From the NCBI RefSeq assembly GCF_027912415.1, contig NZ_CP115175.1:2817329-2881328 (forward strand): DNA of 64,000 nt, read 5' to 3'. The translations under genes were made by a program, and so were the position numbers. The notes below the pieces were generated by a model. It ran no database searches. It saw only the letters and a list, made by a program, of their open reading frames with translations, and had not been told where the DNA came from. Position 1 is the stretch's first letter. Each line of letters begins with the position of its first letter. Shown here one piece after another: positions 35,331 to 44,131 of the stretch. Source of the stretch: Homoserinibacter sp. YIM 151385 (GTDB lineage: Bacteria; Actinomycetota; Actinomycetes; Actinomycetales; Microbacteriaceae).

Positions 35331-36140
35331 GTGATCATCCTCGCGGCGACGCCCATCGGCAACCTCGGCGACGCGAGCCGCCGGCTCGTCGAGGCCCTCG
35401 AGGGCGCGGAGGCGGTCGCGGCGGAGGACACCCGCATCGCGGTCAAGCTGATGCGCGGGCTCGGGATCGAGAACCGGCCGCGGCTGATCGCCCTCCACGA
35501 GCACAACGAGCGCGAGCGCTCGGCGGAGCTCGTCGAGCTGGCGCGCGAGGCCGACCTCCTGGTGCTCACGGACGCGGGGATGCCGGCCGTGAGCGACCCC
35601 GGCTACGAGCTCGTGCGCGCGGCCGTCGCGGCCGAGGTGACGGTGACCGCGCTGCCCGGCCCGAGCGCGGTCGTCACGGCGCTCGCGCTGAGCGGCCTCC
35701 CCACCGACCGCTTCTGCTTCGAGGGCTTCCTGCCCCGCCGGGGTCGCGCCGCGGTGCTCGGGGCGCTCGCCGCGGAGACCCGCACGCTCGTCTTCTTCGA
35801 GTCGCCGCACCGGATCGGCGACTCGCTCCGGGCGCTCGCGGAGGCCTTCGGGCCGGAGCGCCGGGCCGCGGTCTGCCGCGAGCTGACGAAGCTCCACGAG
35901 GAGGTGGCCCGCGGCACGCTCGCCGAGCTCGCGGCGCGATTCGCGGAGGGCGCGCGCGGCGAGATCGCGCTCGTCGTCGAGGGGGCGCCCGCGCGTGCCG
36001 CCGACGAAGGTGCGGCCGTCGAGGAGGTCCTCGCCCTCGCCGCCTCGGGCGAGCGCCTCAAGGACGCCGCCGCCCGCGTCGCCGCCGCCACCGGCCTCTC
36101 GAAGCGCGACCTCTACGAGTCGGCCCTCCGCCGGCGCTGA
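35331..36140 (+). CDS. rsmI: 16S rRNA (cytidine-1402-2'-O)-methyltransferase
   Basis: The product has 269 residues, the usual length. It starts at the N-terminal motif ILAATPIGNLGDAS; the SAM-binding and substrate motifs EDTR, LTDAGMPAVSDPG, GPSAVVTAL and FFESPHR follow. It methylates the 2'-O of C1402 in the ribosomal P site. The GTG at 35331 is the only start that leaves the conserved N-terminus intact. A larger upstream open frame overlaps pmt and is not coding. Confidence 0.95.
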   Translation: MIILAATPIGNLGDASRRLVEALEGAEAVAAEDTRIAVKLMRGLGIENRPRLIALHEHNERERSAELVELAREADLLVLTDAGMPAVSDPGYELVRAAVAAEVTVTALPGPSAVVTALALSGLPTDRFCFEGFLPRRGRAAVLGALAAETRTLVFFESPHRIGDSLRALAEAFGPERRAAVCRELTKLHEEVARGTLAELAARFAEGARGEIALVVEGAPARAADEGAAVEEVLALAASGERLKDAAARVAAATGLSKRDLYESALRRR

Positions 36141-36149
36141 CCCGCCGTC

Positions 36150-36165
36150 CCGGGCCCGAGCCCGG
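36150..36165. terminator. Short hairpin between convergent rsmI and ridA-like genes
   Basis: CCGGGC and GCCCGG flank a CCGA loop. The stem is only 6 bp but lies midway between two stop codons. Confidence 0.4.
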
Positions 36166-36172
36166 TCTGCGG

Positions 36173-36544
36173 TCACGCCCCGTCGGCCAGGATGGCGTCC
36201 ACCTCGATCTCGACGAGCGTCGTCGCCCCGGCCAGCGCCTGCACGCCGACCGTCGCGGTGACCGGCCGGATGCCGCCGAAGACCTCGCCGTGCACGGCGC
36301 CGACCGCGTCGAAGTCGCGCTCGAGATCGGTCAGGTAGACGCGGGTCCGCACGACATCGGCGAGCGTCGCGTCGGCACGCTCGAGCGCGGTCGCGATCCG
36401 CGCGATGATCTCGCGAGTCTGCTCCTCGGCGGTGTCGCCGACGCCGCCGGAGGTCGTGCCGGCGACCATGACGAACCGGCCGACGCGCACGGCGCGCGAG
36501 TATCCGAGCACGGGCTCGCGGGGCGAGCCCGACGAGATGTTCAT
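36173..36544 (-). CDS. RidA/YjgF-family protein
   Basis: The product has 123 residues. Family features are GYSRAVRVGRFVMVAGTTS, QTREIIARIATALERA and VVRTRVYLTDL, with a C-terminal VEIEVDAIL strand. The Arg of VRTRVYLTD is the residue that binds carboxylates in deaminating RidA enzymes. It would hydrolyse reactive imines or enamines. It is the last gene of the 9-kb sugar/polyol operon. A GTG at 36562 that overlaps the upstream stop (GTGA) is an equally plausible start and would add six residues. Confidence 0.88.
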   Translation of the reverse strand: MNISSGSPREPVLGYSRAVRVGRFVMVAGTTSGGVGDTAEEQTREIIARIATALERADATLADVVRTRVYLTDLERDFDAVGAVHGEVFGGIRPVTATVGVQALAGATTLVEIEVDAILADGA

Positions 36545-36558
36545 GCGCTCGCCGCCGC

Positions 36559-37719
36559 TCACGACGCGACCTCGACCCCGGGGGCACGACGTTCGGCGGT
36601 GCGCCGCCACCACGGACTGCGCGCCGGCTCGAGGTCGGTCGGGGTCGCCGCCCGGCGCTCGCCGACCGCGACGCGGGCGCCCGCGAGCTCGGCGACTCGC
36701 TCCGCGATCCCGAGCGAGGCCGACAGGCCGGTGGAGCGGATCGCCGCGACGTTGATGAGCCGCGCATCGGCCGTCGAGGTCTCGATGATGTAGTTCGCGT
36801 CGCGGCCGGCGGGGCGCAGGCCCGCGTAGCTCGCGACCGGCGTGAGCCCCTCGAGCGCCGGGAGCTGCGCGAAGGCCTTCGGCAGGATCTCGGCGGCGGC
36901 GGCCGGCCGGACGCTCCAGTCGTCCTTGTCGTCCTGATCGTGCGCCGTGGGTCCGGCGACGACCCGGCCGTCGAGCGTCGGGAAGACGAGCACGCCCTTG
37001 GTGCGCGGTGTCGGCACGGGCAGGAGGATGTGGTCGAGCAGGGTGCCGCCGGGCAGCTCGAACACGAAGAACTCGCCCTTGCGGGCGTAGATCTCGAACG
37101 ATGCGTCCCCGATCATGCGGGCGATGTCGTCGGCGCGCAGCCCCGCGGCGTTGACGACGAGCTCGCACTCGATCACCGCACCGTCGGCGAGCCTGACGTG
37201 CAGGCGCGATCCCGCATCCTCCATCCCGACGACGCGCGCGGCGGTCCTCACGACGGCGCCGGCGGCCTCGGCCGACGCGACGAGCGCGCGCGTGTACGCG
37301 ACGGGGTCCGTGACGTGCTCGCCCGGCACGAGCAGCGCGCCGTCCGAGGCGCGGATCTCGACGTCGACGCCGTTGCGCGTCGCGTTGTCCGCGAGCGCCC
37401 GCACGGTCTCGTGATCCGAGTCGCGCTTGGGCACGAGCCGTGCGCCCGCGTGCATGACGGGCACGCCGAGCGCGCGCATGACGGCGGGACGCAGCTCGGC
37501 CGAGCGCAGGATCATCGCCGTCTCGAGCTCCCCGGGCGTCGAATCGAAGCCCGTGTGCAGGATGCCGGAGTTCGTGCCGCTCGCGGCGTAGGCGACGTCG
37601 GGTTCGGCCTCGATGAGCATGGCGTCGACGCCGCGGTGAGCGAGCTCGTGCAGCACGGCCGCGCCCACGACGCCGCCGCCGATGACGACGATCTGCGCGG
37701 AGCTGGTCGGGGTGGTCAT
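36559..37719 (-). CDS. FAD-dependent oxidoreductase (GlpA/LhgO-like)
   Basis: The product has 386 residues. The FAD dinucleotide fold is VVIGGGVVGAAVLHELAHRG with EAE at the end of strand 2. Then come ASGTNSGILHTGFDSTPGEL and YARKGEFFVFE, signatures of the glycerol-3-phosphate / L-2-hydroxyglutarate oxidase group (COG0579). The segment PVPTPRTKGVLVFPT is typical of the GlpA side. Downstream of an FGGY kinase it could oxidise a polyol phosphate; this is inference. AGGAGG lies just before the ATG at 37719; an overlapping ATG at 37749 lacks one. Confidence 0.88.
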   Translation of the reverse strand: MTTPTSSAQIVVIGGGVVGAAVLHELAHRGVDAMLIEAEPDVAYAASGTNSGILHTGFDSTPGELETAMILRSAELRPAVMRALGVPVMHAGARLVPKRDSDHETVRALADNATRNGVDVEIRASDGALLVPGEHVTDPVAYTRALVASAEAAGAVVRTAARVVGMEDAGSRLHVRLADGAVIECELVVNAAGLRADDIARMIGDASFEIYARKGEFFVFELPGGTLLDHILLPVPTPRTKGVLVFPTLDGRVVAGPTAHDQDDKDDWSVRPAAAAEILPKAFAQLPALEGLTPVASYAGLRPAGRDANYIIETSTADARLINVAAIRSTGLSASLGIAERVAELAGARVAVGERRAATPTDLEPARSPWWRRTAERRAPGVEVAS

Positions 37720-37745
37720 GGTCCTCCTCGGAGCCGGTGTCGGCG

Positions 37746-39245
37746 TCATGGTCGCGGTACCTCGGCGGTCGCCGAGAACTCGGGCGACGCCCACGGGTGG
37801 ATGGTGCGCGGCATTCGCGCGAACGGGAGCGAGGCGACGTCGGGCGCCGCGGCGCCGGGGGTGTCGGTCTCGCAGATGACGCCCGCGATCGCGCGATAGC
37901 GCGCACGGAACGACGTGTTGGCCTTCACGACGACGAGGTCGTAGAGGGTCGGCTCGATGCCGAAGGCGCGGTAGAGCTGCGGGTCGCCGTTGCCGACGAT
38001 GTGCTCGCACACGAGGACGTCGAGCTCGCCGAACCGGATGACCGCGGAGCGGCCGATGCGGATCACGGAGCCCGCCGAGCCGACGCCCTCCGGCAGGAAC
38101 TCCCCGTCGTGCAGCGAGCGCACACGGCCGACGGCATCGATCCGCACGGCGCGCGGATCGACCGCGCCGCCGATCTCGAATCGTGCCTCGGCGCCCACGC
38201 CGAGCCGATGCGCCAGGTGCGCGGTCGCGGCGTCGGCGACGACGGTCGCCGACCGCGGGCGGCGCTCGCGGACGAGGATGCGCTCGGCGACGGCCATGCT
38301 GTCGCCCGGCGCGCCCGCGTTGCCCGAGTCGGCGGAGTCGACGAGCACGACGGGCTTCGGGGTCCGAGGATCGAGCGCCAGGTCGACGACCTCGTCGATG
38401 GTCGCGAGCCGCGACGCGAAGCCGTCGCGTGCGGCCCACAGGGCGTCGGCGAGCTCGGCCGCTGCCGCGCGCGCGGCACCGGGGTCGTCGGCGATCACCA
38501 CGACGGTCGAATGCGGGTCGGCGACGTCGAGCCACGGCTGCATCTGGTACACGGTCGCGTCGCGGACCTCGCCGGAGGCGCAGCGCCGCTCGACGTCGGC
38601 GATCAGCTCGGCGAAGCCGCCGTCGAGCGTGCTGTAGGCCGACGCCGACACGATCATCGGCACACGCGCCCACGCGAGCGCGGGTCGTCGGCCGGTCAGC
38701 ACCGCATCGACCGCGAGCGTCGCGGCGCGGCGCCCCGTCTCGACGAAGTCGGTGTGCGGGTAGGTGCGGTAGCCGCAGAGGATGTCGAGGCGCTCGACGA
38801 GCGGGCGCGAGATGTAGCCGTGCAGATCGGTCGACGCCGCGACGATGCAGTCCTCGCCGACGACCTCGCGGATGCGGCGCACGACCTCCGCCTCGGCGTC
38901 GTCGTGCGAGACGGTCTGCAGTGCGCCGTGGAACGAGCACAGCACGACGTCGAGCGGGCCGGCGGCGCGCAGCGCCGGCAGCAGGCCGTCGAGGTAGGCG
39001 TCGAGCACCTCGTCCTCGGCCGTTCCGCCGCTCTGCGCGTACATCGACGGGCCGGTCAGCACCTCGGCGCCGGCCTCGTCGAGGACCGCGAGCATGCCCG
39101 CGAGCGCGCTCGCGCCGCCGCCGAGCTCGGCGCGCACCCGGTCGGCGTCGAGCACCCAGCCGGTCTCGCGCCAGAACGCGAGCCCGCTGCGGACGGGGCT
39201 CAGCGAGTTGCTCTCCTGCCGCAGCTCGGTCACGAGCGCCCTCAT
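37746..39245 (-). CDS. M81-family (MlrC-like) metallopeptidase
   Basis: The product has 499 residues, typical of the M81 family. N-terminal domain motifs are LCSFHGAL, STDLHGYIS and GYRTYPHTDF, which provide the zinc ligands; the C-terminal MlrC domain carries VLVDSADSGNAGAPGDS. The founding member, MlrC, cleaves the linear tetrapeptide derived from microcystin, but most M81 proteins have no known substrate. Its ATG overlaps the kinase stop (ATGA). In this operon a hydrolase that opens an amide or similar bond of the imported compound is possible. Confidence 0.88.
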   Translation of the reverse strand: MRALVTELRQESNSLSPVRSGLAFWRETGWVLDADRVRAELGGGASALAGMLAVLDEAGAEVLTGPSMYAQSGGTAEDEVLDAYLDGLLPALRAAGPLDVVLCSFHGALQTVSHDDAEAEVVRRIREVVGEDCIVAASTDLHGYISRPLVERLDILCGYRTYPHTDFVETGRRAATLAVDAVLTGRRPALAWARVPMIVSASAYSTLDGGFAELIADVERRCASGEVRDATVYQMQPWLDVADPHSTVVVIADDPGAARAAAAELADALWAARDGFASRLATIDEVVDLALDPRTPKPVVLVDSADSGNAGAPGDSMAVAERILVRERRPRSATVVADAATAHLAHRLGVGAEARFEIGGAVDPRAVRIDAVGRVRSLHDGEFLPEGVGSAGSVIRIGRSAVIRFGELDVLVCEHIVGNGDPQLYRAFGIEPTLYDLVVVKANTSFRARYRAIAGVICETDTPGAAAPDVASLPFARMPRTIHPWASPEFSATAEVPRP

Positions 39246-40765
39246 GCGCCGGCCTCCGCGGGATCGTGGTCGAGCTCGACGAACAGCTCGGCGAGCGCCG
39301 GGTGGATGCGCATCGACAGCGCGAACATGCGGTCATAGGCGTCCGCGGCGGCCGGGTCGGGCTCGAGGACCCGAGCCGAGCCGCGCGCCGCTTCGGCGGC
39401 GGCCGAGCGGGAGGCGGCGGCGAGGTCGCCGGCGTGCGCCTCGGCCGCGAGCGCGCAGATCGCGGCGCCGAGCACGCCCGTGGCGCGGGGGCGGTCGGGC
39501 ACGACGACCCGGCGCCTCAGCACGTCGGCGAGCATCTGCATCCAGACCTCGCTCACCGCCCCGCCGCCGACGACGCGGACCTCGTCGAGTCTGCGTCCCG
39601 TCTGCGCCTCGAGCCGCTCGATCGACGCGCGGTGCGTGTAGCAGAGGCTCTCCATGACGGCCCGGACCATGTGGCGCCGGTCGTGCGAGGTCGTGAGGCC
39701 CAGGAACACGCCCCTCGCGCTCTTCGAGAGCGGTGGCAGCTCGCCGTTCAGCCAGTGGGTCGCGAGCAGGTTCCCCGATCCCGGCGGGATCTCGGCGATC
39801 TGCGCGTTCACGAGCTCGTGGATGCGGTCGTCGAGGTGCGCCTGCTCGGCGCCGTAGAGCTGCTCGACGATCCAGTCGACCGCGAGGCAGCCGGTCTGCA
39901 GGGGGAACACCGCGACGTCGTGCTGGGCGTCGACCGCGACCGCGAGCGGCGCCTCGATCGGCTCGCGCGCGTCGGCGACGACCGCGAGCCACGACGACGT
40001 GCCGAAGTAGATGTGGGCCGCGCCGGGCTCGAGCGGTCCCGCGCCGATCGTGACGGCGGGGATGTCGCCGAACGCCGACAGCACCCGGGTGCCGGGCGCG
40101 AGGCCGAGCTCGCCGGCCGCGGCGGGGTGCAGGCGCCCGACCTCGCGCGCCGACGGCACCTGCTCGGCGAAGCGGCCGAGGTCCGGCTCGAGGCCCGCGG
40201 CGGCGAGGATGCGGTCGCGGCTCGACGTGTCGCGGCCGGGCGGCATGCGGATGAAGTCGTCCGACGGGTCGGTCACGACGGCGCCCGTCGCGCGCCACGT
40301 CAGGTAGGTCGTGAGCCCCATGAGCCAGCGGGCGCCTGCCCAGACGTCCGGCATCCTCTCGCGGAGCCACATCAGGCGGGGCCAGTATTCCTGGCCCGTG
40401 CCGCCGGCCGTCGAGCCCAGCGCCAGCTCGAGCTCGGCGGCCTCGGCGCGCGCGCGGCCGTCCATCCAGATGATCGCGTCGTGCAGGCGCGTGCCGTCGG
40501 CGGCGACCGGGATGATGTTCTTCCACGGCGCGACGATCACGACGGCGTCGATGGAGCGGGGAGCGGCCCCCGCGAGCGATCGGGCCTCGCGACCGGCGGC
40601 ACACGCGGCGCGCCAGAGCTCGTCCGGGTCCTGTTCCGCCCAGCCCGGGTGCGGCTGCGCGAAGGCGTAGCGCGCGTTCGCCTCGGCGATGATCCCGCCG
40701 TCCGTCTCGACGACCGCGGCCTTGAGCGACGTCGTGCCGAAGTCGAATGCCATGACGCGCGTCAC
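39242..40765 (-). CDS. FGGY-family carbohydrate/polyol kinase
   Basis: The product has 507 residues. The phosphate 1 motif is FDFGTTSLKAAVV and the FGGY C-terminal domain contains VRVVGGGAVSEVWMQM. DGRA near residue 102 and GTSSWL are further family motifs. It is closest in layout to xylulose/erythritol-type kinases, but the substrate cannot be fixed from sequence. The GTG start overlaps the regulator's stop (GTGA). It should trap the transported sugar or polyol by phosphorylation. Confidence 0.9.
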   Translation of the reverse strand: MTRVMAFDFGTTSLKAAVVETDGGIIAEANARYAFAQPHPGWAEQDPDELWRAACAAGREARSLAGAAPRSIDAVVIVAPWKNIIPVAADGTRLHDAIIWMDGRARAEAAELELALGSTAGGTGQEYWPRLMWLRERMPDVWAGARWLMGLTTYLTWRATGAVVTDPSDDFIRMPPGRDTSSRDRILAAAGLEPDLGRFAEQVPSAREVGRLHPAAAGELGLAPGTRVLSAFGDIPAVTIGAGPLEPGAAHIYFGTSSWLAVVADAREPIEAPLAVAVDAQHDVAVFPLQTGCLAVDWIVEQLYGAEQAHLDDRIHELVNAQIAEIPPGSGNLLATHWLNGELPPLSKSARGVFLGLTTSHDRRHMVRAVMESLCYTHRASIERLEAQTGRRLDEVRVVGGGAVSEVWMQMLADVLRRRVVVPDRPRATGVLGAAICALAAEAHAGDLAAASRSAAAEAARGSARVLEPDPAAADAYDRMFALSMRIHPALAELFVELDHDPAEAGA

Positions 40766-41553
40766 GGCCGCCGTCCCGGGGTGAGCACGGTCACGCCCGC
40801 CTCCTCGTATTCGGCGAGCACGGCGGCGTCGAGCGCGGCGTCGGTGACGATGCCGTCCACCTCGTCGAGCGAGCAGACGGAGCGCATCGCCTGTGTCCCG
40901 AACTTGTCGCTCGTCGCCAGGATGTAGGTGCGCGACGCGCGCGAGAGCATCGTGCGCTTGATCTCGACGTCCTCCGATGAGAAGTCGGTCATGCCGGCCT
41001 CGAGGTCGATGCCGCCCGAGCCGATGAACGCGACCGACGCGTTGAACGTGCGCAGCTGCGCGAGCGCGTCGGAGCCGTAGGTCGTCATCTCGCCGACGCG
41101 CACGCGCCCGCCGAGCAGGTGCAGCTCGACCTCGCGGCGTTCGTTCAGTGCGGCGCCGACGGCGAGGCTGTTGGTCACGACCGTGCCGACGAAGTCGGCG
41201 GCGAGCTGCTGCGCCGCCGTCTCGATCGTCGTGCCCACGTCCATGAACACGATGTCGCTCGGCGCGACGAGGCCCGCGACGATCGCCGCGATCTGCAGCT
41301 TCTGATCCTGGTTGATCGACGACCGGTCGGTGCGGCTGGGCTCGCTCGCCGCGACGTCGAGGGCGAGCGCGCCGCCGTGCACACGCCGCAGCTGCCCGCC
41401 CTCCTCGAGTGCCACGAGGTCGCGACGGATCGTCTCGGCTGAGACGCCGAGCTGCTCGGCGATGTCGGTCGGGCGCAGGAAGGCCGCCTCCGCGGTCAGC
41501 TCGACGATGCGTCGTCGCCGCCCCTCGGTCGTGGTGGTGCGTCGAGCGGTCAT
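40762..41553 (-). CDS. DeoR-family transcriptional regulator
   Basis: The product has 263 residues. The DeoR helix-turn-helix is PTDIAEQLGVSAETIRRDLV, with LRRVHGGAL following it. The sugar-phosphate-sensing C-terminal domain contains VFMDVGTTIETAAQQL and FIGSGGIDLEAGMTDFS. The effector is probably the phosphorylated product of the adjacent kinase. Likely targets are the TGTGGATATT sites in front of the operon (inference). GGAGGG precedes the ATG, which overlaps the permease stop. Confidence 0.92.
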   Translation of the reverse strand: MTARRTTTTEGRRRRIVELTAEAAFLRPTDIAEQLGVSAETIRRDLVALEEGGQLRRVHGGALALDVAASEPSRTDRSSINQDQKLQIAAIVAGLVAPSDIVFMDVGTTIETAAQQLAADFVGTVVTNSLAVGAALNERREVELHLLGGRVRVGEMTTYGSDALAQLRTFNASVAFIGSGGIDLEAGMTDFSSEDVEIKRTMLSRASRTYILATSDKFGTQAMRSVCSLDEVDGIVTDAALDAAVLAEYEEAGVTVLTPGRRP

Positions 41554-42563
41554 GCTGCCCTCCTGGCGGCGAGGCGGCGCACGGTTCCGCGTCGCTGGCT
41601 GAGCTCGTCGAGCCCGGCCGCGATCACGAGCGCGGCGCCGGTCGTGATCGACTGCGCCCAGTAGGGCACGTTCGTCAGGGTCATGCCGTTGCTCAGCACG
41701 CCGAGGAACAGCACGCCGAGCAGGACTCCGAGCATGGTCCCACGACCGCCGGTGAACGCGACGCCGCCGAGCAGCACGGCCGTCAGGACATTGAGCTCCA
41801 TGCCGTCGCCGAGGGTCGTCGGCGGTGCCGAGTCGAGACGCGACGCGAGCAGGATGCCGCCGATGCCGGCCGCGAGCCCGATGAGGGCGTAGAACGCGAG
41901 GGGGATGCGTCGCACGCGCACGCCCGAGAGAAACGCCGCGTCGGCGTTGACGCCGATCGCGTAGACGTGCCGACCCGCGGCCGAGCGGTAGAGGAAGAGG
42001 GCCCCGAGACCGAACACGAGGAGCGAGATCCACACGGCGAACGGGATGCCGAACAGCGCGCCGCGCCCGAGGGTGCCGACGAGATCCCCGAACCCGGCCG
42101 GCGGGTTCTGCCTGACGCCCTCGGTGATGCCGCGGTAGAGCTGCAGCGTGCCGAGCGTCACGATGATCGGGCTGAGCCGGGTGTAGGCGACGAGCACGCC
42201 GTTGACGAGCCCGGCGAGCGTGCCGAGCACGAGCGAGAGCGCCATCGCCGCAAGCGGATGCCAGCCCGCGTCGACGATCTGCACGCCCATCGCGACGCCG
42301 GTGAGGCCGATGATCGAGCCGACCGAGAGGTCGACGTAGCCCATGATCACGAGCACGGCCTGCGGCACGGCGAGAATCAGCAGCACCGAGCTCGAGAGCA
42401 GGATGTTGCGCAGGTTGCCGGCCGTGAGGAAGAGCGGCGACGCGACGGCGAAGTACACGACGAGCGCGACGAGCCCGAACAGGAGGGCGAATCGCAGCGC
42501 CGGCTGGATCCAGGAGATCCGGGCGGCGCCGAGGGTGCGGTCGGCGACGGGGGCGGTGGTCAT
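41550..42563 (-). CDS. Sugar ABC transporter permease, RbsC type (CUT2)
   Basis: The product has 337 residues and about nine to ten membrane helices. Family motifs are VMGYVDLSVGSIIGLTGV, TLGTLQLYRGI and GVAFTGGRGTMLGVLLG. It forms the membrane channel of a ribose-type importer with the double ATPase at 42583-44073 and the binding protein at 44132-45127. A GAGAGG ribosome site lies 8 nt before the ATG. Confidence 0.93.
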   Translation of the reverse strand: MTTAPVADRTLGAARISWIQPALRFALLFGLVALVVYFAVASPLFLTAGNLRNILLSSSVLLILAVPQAVLVIMGYVDLSVGSIIGLTGVAMGVQIVDAGWHPLAAMALSLVLGTLAGLVNGVLVAYTRLSPIIVTLGTLQLYRGITEGVRQNPPAGFGDLVGTLGRGALFGIPFAVWISLLVFGLGALFLYRSAAGRHVYAIGVNADAAFLSGVRVRRIPLAFYALIGLAAGIGGILLASRLDSAPPTTLGDGMELNVLTAVLLGGVAFTGGRGTMLGVLLGVLFLGVLSNGMTLTNVPYWAQSITTGAALVIAAGLDELSQRRGTVRRLAARRAA

Positions 42564-42582
42564 GGTGCGGGCCTCTCGTGGG

Positions 42583-44073
42583 TCAGGCGAGCTCGTGGGC
42601 GGAGCGCAGCAGCGCGTCCTCGGTGATGGCGTCGCCGGCGTACTCCGCGACGACGCGGCCGTGGTCGACGACGAGCACGCGGTCGGCGAGGCGCACGACC
42701 TCGTCGGCGTCGGAGGAGGCGAAGAGCACGCCCGTCCCGCTCGCCGCGAGCTCACGGCAGGTCTCGTAGATCTTCTGGCGGGCTCCCACGTCGACGCCCT
42801 GCGTGGGCTCGTCGAGCACGAGCAGGCGCAGCTCGTCGTCCTGCAGCCAGCGGCCCAGCACGATCTTCTGCTGGTTGCCGCCGGAGAAGTCGCCGCCGGG
42901 GCGGCGCGGGTCCGGGGGCTGGAGGTCGAGCCGCTCGGCGGTCGCGTCGAACGCGGCGCGCTCGTCGGCCGCGGAGCGCAGCCCGGCGGTCGCGAGCGCG
43001 CGGTAGCTCGGCATGAGCATGTTGTCGGCGGCCGCGAGGCTGCCCCAGAGCGCCTGCTTCGCGCGGTCGGATGGGACGAAGGCCAGCTTGGCCGCGATCG
43101 CGTCGGCGGGGCTGCGGCGCAGCGGCAGCGGGCGCCCGGCGAGCTCGGCGCTCCCGGCCTCGGGGCGGTGCTCGCCCGCGAGCGTCTCGAGGATCGACGA
43201 GCGGCCGGAGCCGAGCACGCCGTAGAGCCCGACGATCTCGCCGGCGCCGACCGCGAGGTCGACGGGCCCGAAGCGCGGGCCGGTGAGGCCGCGGACGTCG
43301 AGCAGCGGCTCGACGCGGCCCGACGCGGCGCGCGACGGGGGACCGGCCGTCAGGTCGTCACGGCCGGAGATCGCCGCGACGATCTGCTCCGGCCGCACGT
43401 CGGCGGTCGAGCCGGTGAGCGCGATGCCGCCATCGCGGACGACCGTGACGCGGTCGGCGATCCGGTAGATCTCGCCGAGCCGGTGCGTCGTGTAGATGAT
43501 GCGCGCGCCGGCCTCGCGCATCCGCTCGATCTCGACGAAGAGGCGCAGCGTCTCGTCCTCGGCGAGGGCCGAGGTCGGCTCGTCGAGGATGAGCACGCGC
43601 ACGTCGGTGCGGTGCCACGCCTTCGCGATCTCGATCAGCTGCTTGACGCCGACGGGCAGCGTGCTGACGAGGGCGTCCGGGCGGGTGGTGATGCCGAAGC
43701 GGTCGAGCAGCTCCTGCGTGCGTCGGCGCTGCTCGCCGCGGGCGACGAGTCCGCCGCGGCGCAGCTCGCTGCCGAGGAAGATGTTGTCGCTCACGGAGAG
43801 CGAGCCGATGAGGCTGAGGTGCTGGTGGATCGTGGCGATGCCGAGCTCGAACGCCTCGCTCGGCGAGACCGGGGCGAGGGGCTCGCCGTCGAGGCGGATG
43901 TCGCCGGCGTCGAAGGGCTGCACCCCGCCGATGCACTTGATGAGCGTCGACTTGCCGGCGCCGTTCGGTCCGAGCAGGGCGTGGACCTCGCCGGGCGCGA
44001 CCTCGAGGTCGATGTCGTGCAGCACGCGGAACGAGCCGTAGCTCTTCGCGGCCGACGCGATCGTGAGGGTCAT
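42583..44073 (-). CDS. Sugar ABC transporter ATP-binding protein, RbsA type
   Basis: The product has 496 residues with two ABC domains. Domain 1 has Walker A GPNGAGKST, a degenerate signature LPVGVKQL and Walker B VLILDEPTSAL. Domain 2 has a degenerate Walker A (GVLGSGRSS), signature FSGGNQQK and Walker B LLVLDEPTQGVD. This division of active and degenerate motifs is normal for RbsA-type proteins of CUT2 importers. It lies between the permease and binding-protein genes, and a strong hairpin separates it from the latter. Confidence 0.94.
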   Translation of the reverse strand: MTLTIASAAKSYGSFRVLHDIDLEVAPGEVHALLGPNGAGKSTLIKCIGGVQPFDAGDIRLDGEPLAPVSPSEAFELGIATIHQHLSLIGSLSVSDNIFLGSELRRGGLVARGEQRRRTQELLDRFGITTRPDALVSTLPVGVKQLIEIAKAWHRTDVRVLILDEPTSALAEDETLRLFVEIERMREAGARIIYTTHRLGEIYRIADRVTVVRDGGIALTGSTADVRPEQIVAAISGRDDLTAGPPSRAASGRVEPLLDVRGLTGPRFGPVDLAVGAGEIVGLYGVLGSGRSSILETLAGEHRPEAGSAELAGRPLPLRRSPADAIAAKLAFVPSDRAKQALWGSLAAADNMLMPSYRALATAGLRSAADERAAFDATAERLDLQPPDPRRPGGDFSGGNQQKIVLGRWLQDDELRLLVLDEPTQGVDVGARQKIYETCRELAASGTGVLFASSDADEVVRLADRVLVVDHGRVVAEYAGDAITEDALLRSAHELA

Positions 44074-44090
44074 CGTGGCTCCTCGGTCGC

Positions 44091-44118
44091 GCCGGGGGCG
44101 GGTCGCCCCGCCCCCGGC
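44091..44118 (-). other. Intra-operon stem-loop after the binding-protein gene
   Basis: GCCGGGGGCGGG pairs perfectly with CCCGCCCCCGGC across a TCGC loop (12-bp stem). It lies between the binding-protein stop and the ATPase start. Such hairpins often act as partial terminators or 3' stabilisers that raise expression of the binding protein over the rest of the operon. Confidence 0.7.
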
Positions 44119-44131
44119 GGACGGTCGTGGG

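Noticed and set aside
39242..40765. Naming the kinase xylB or eryA
   Set aside because: The FGGY fold is clear, but substrate-specific residues could not be judged and no isomerase or epimerase gene supports either pathway.
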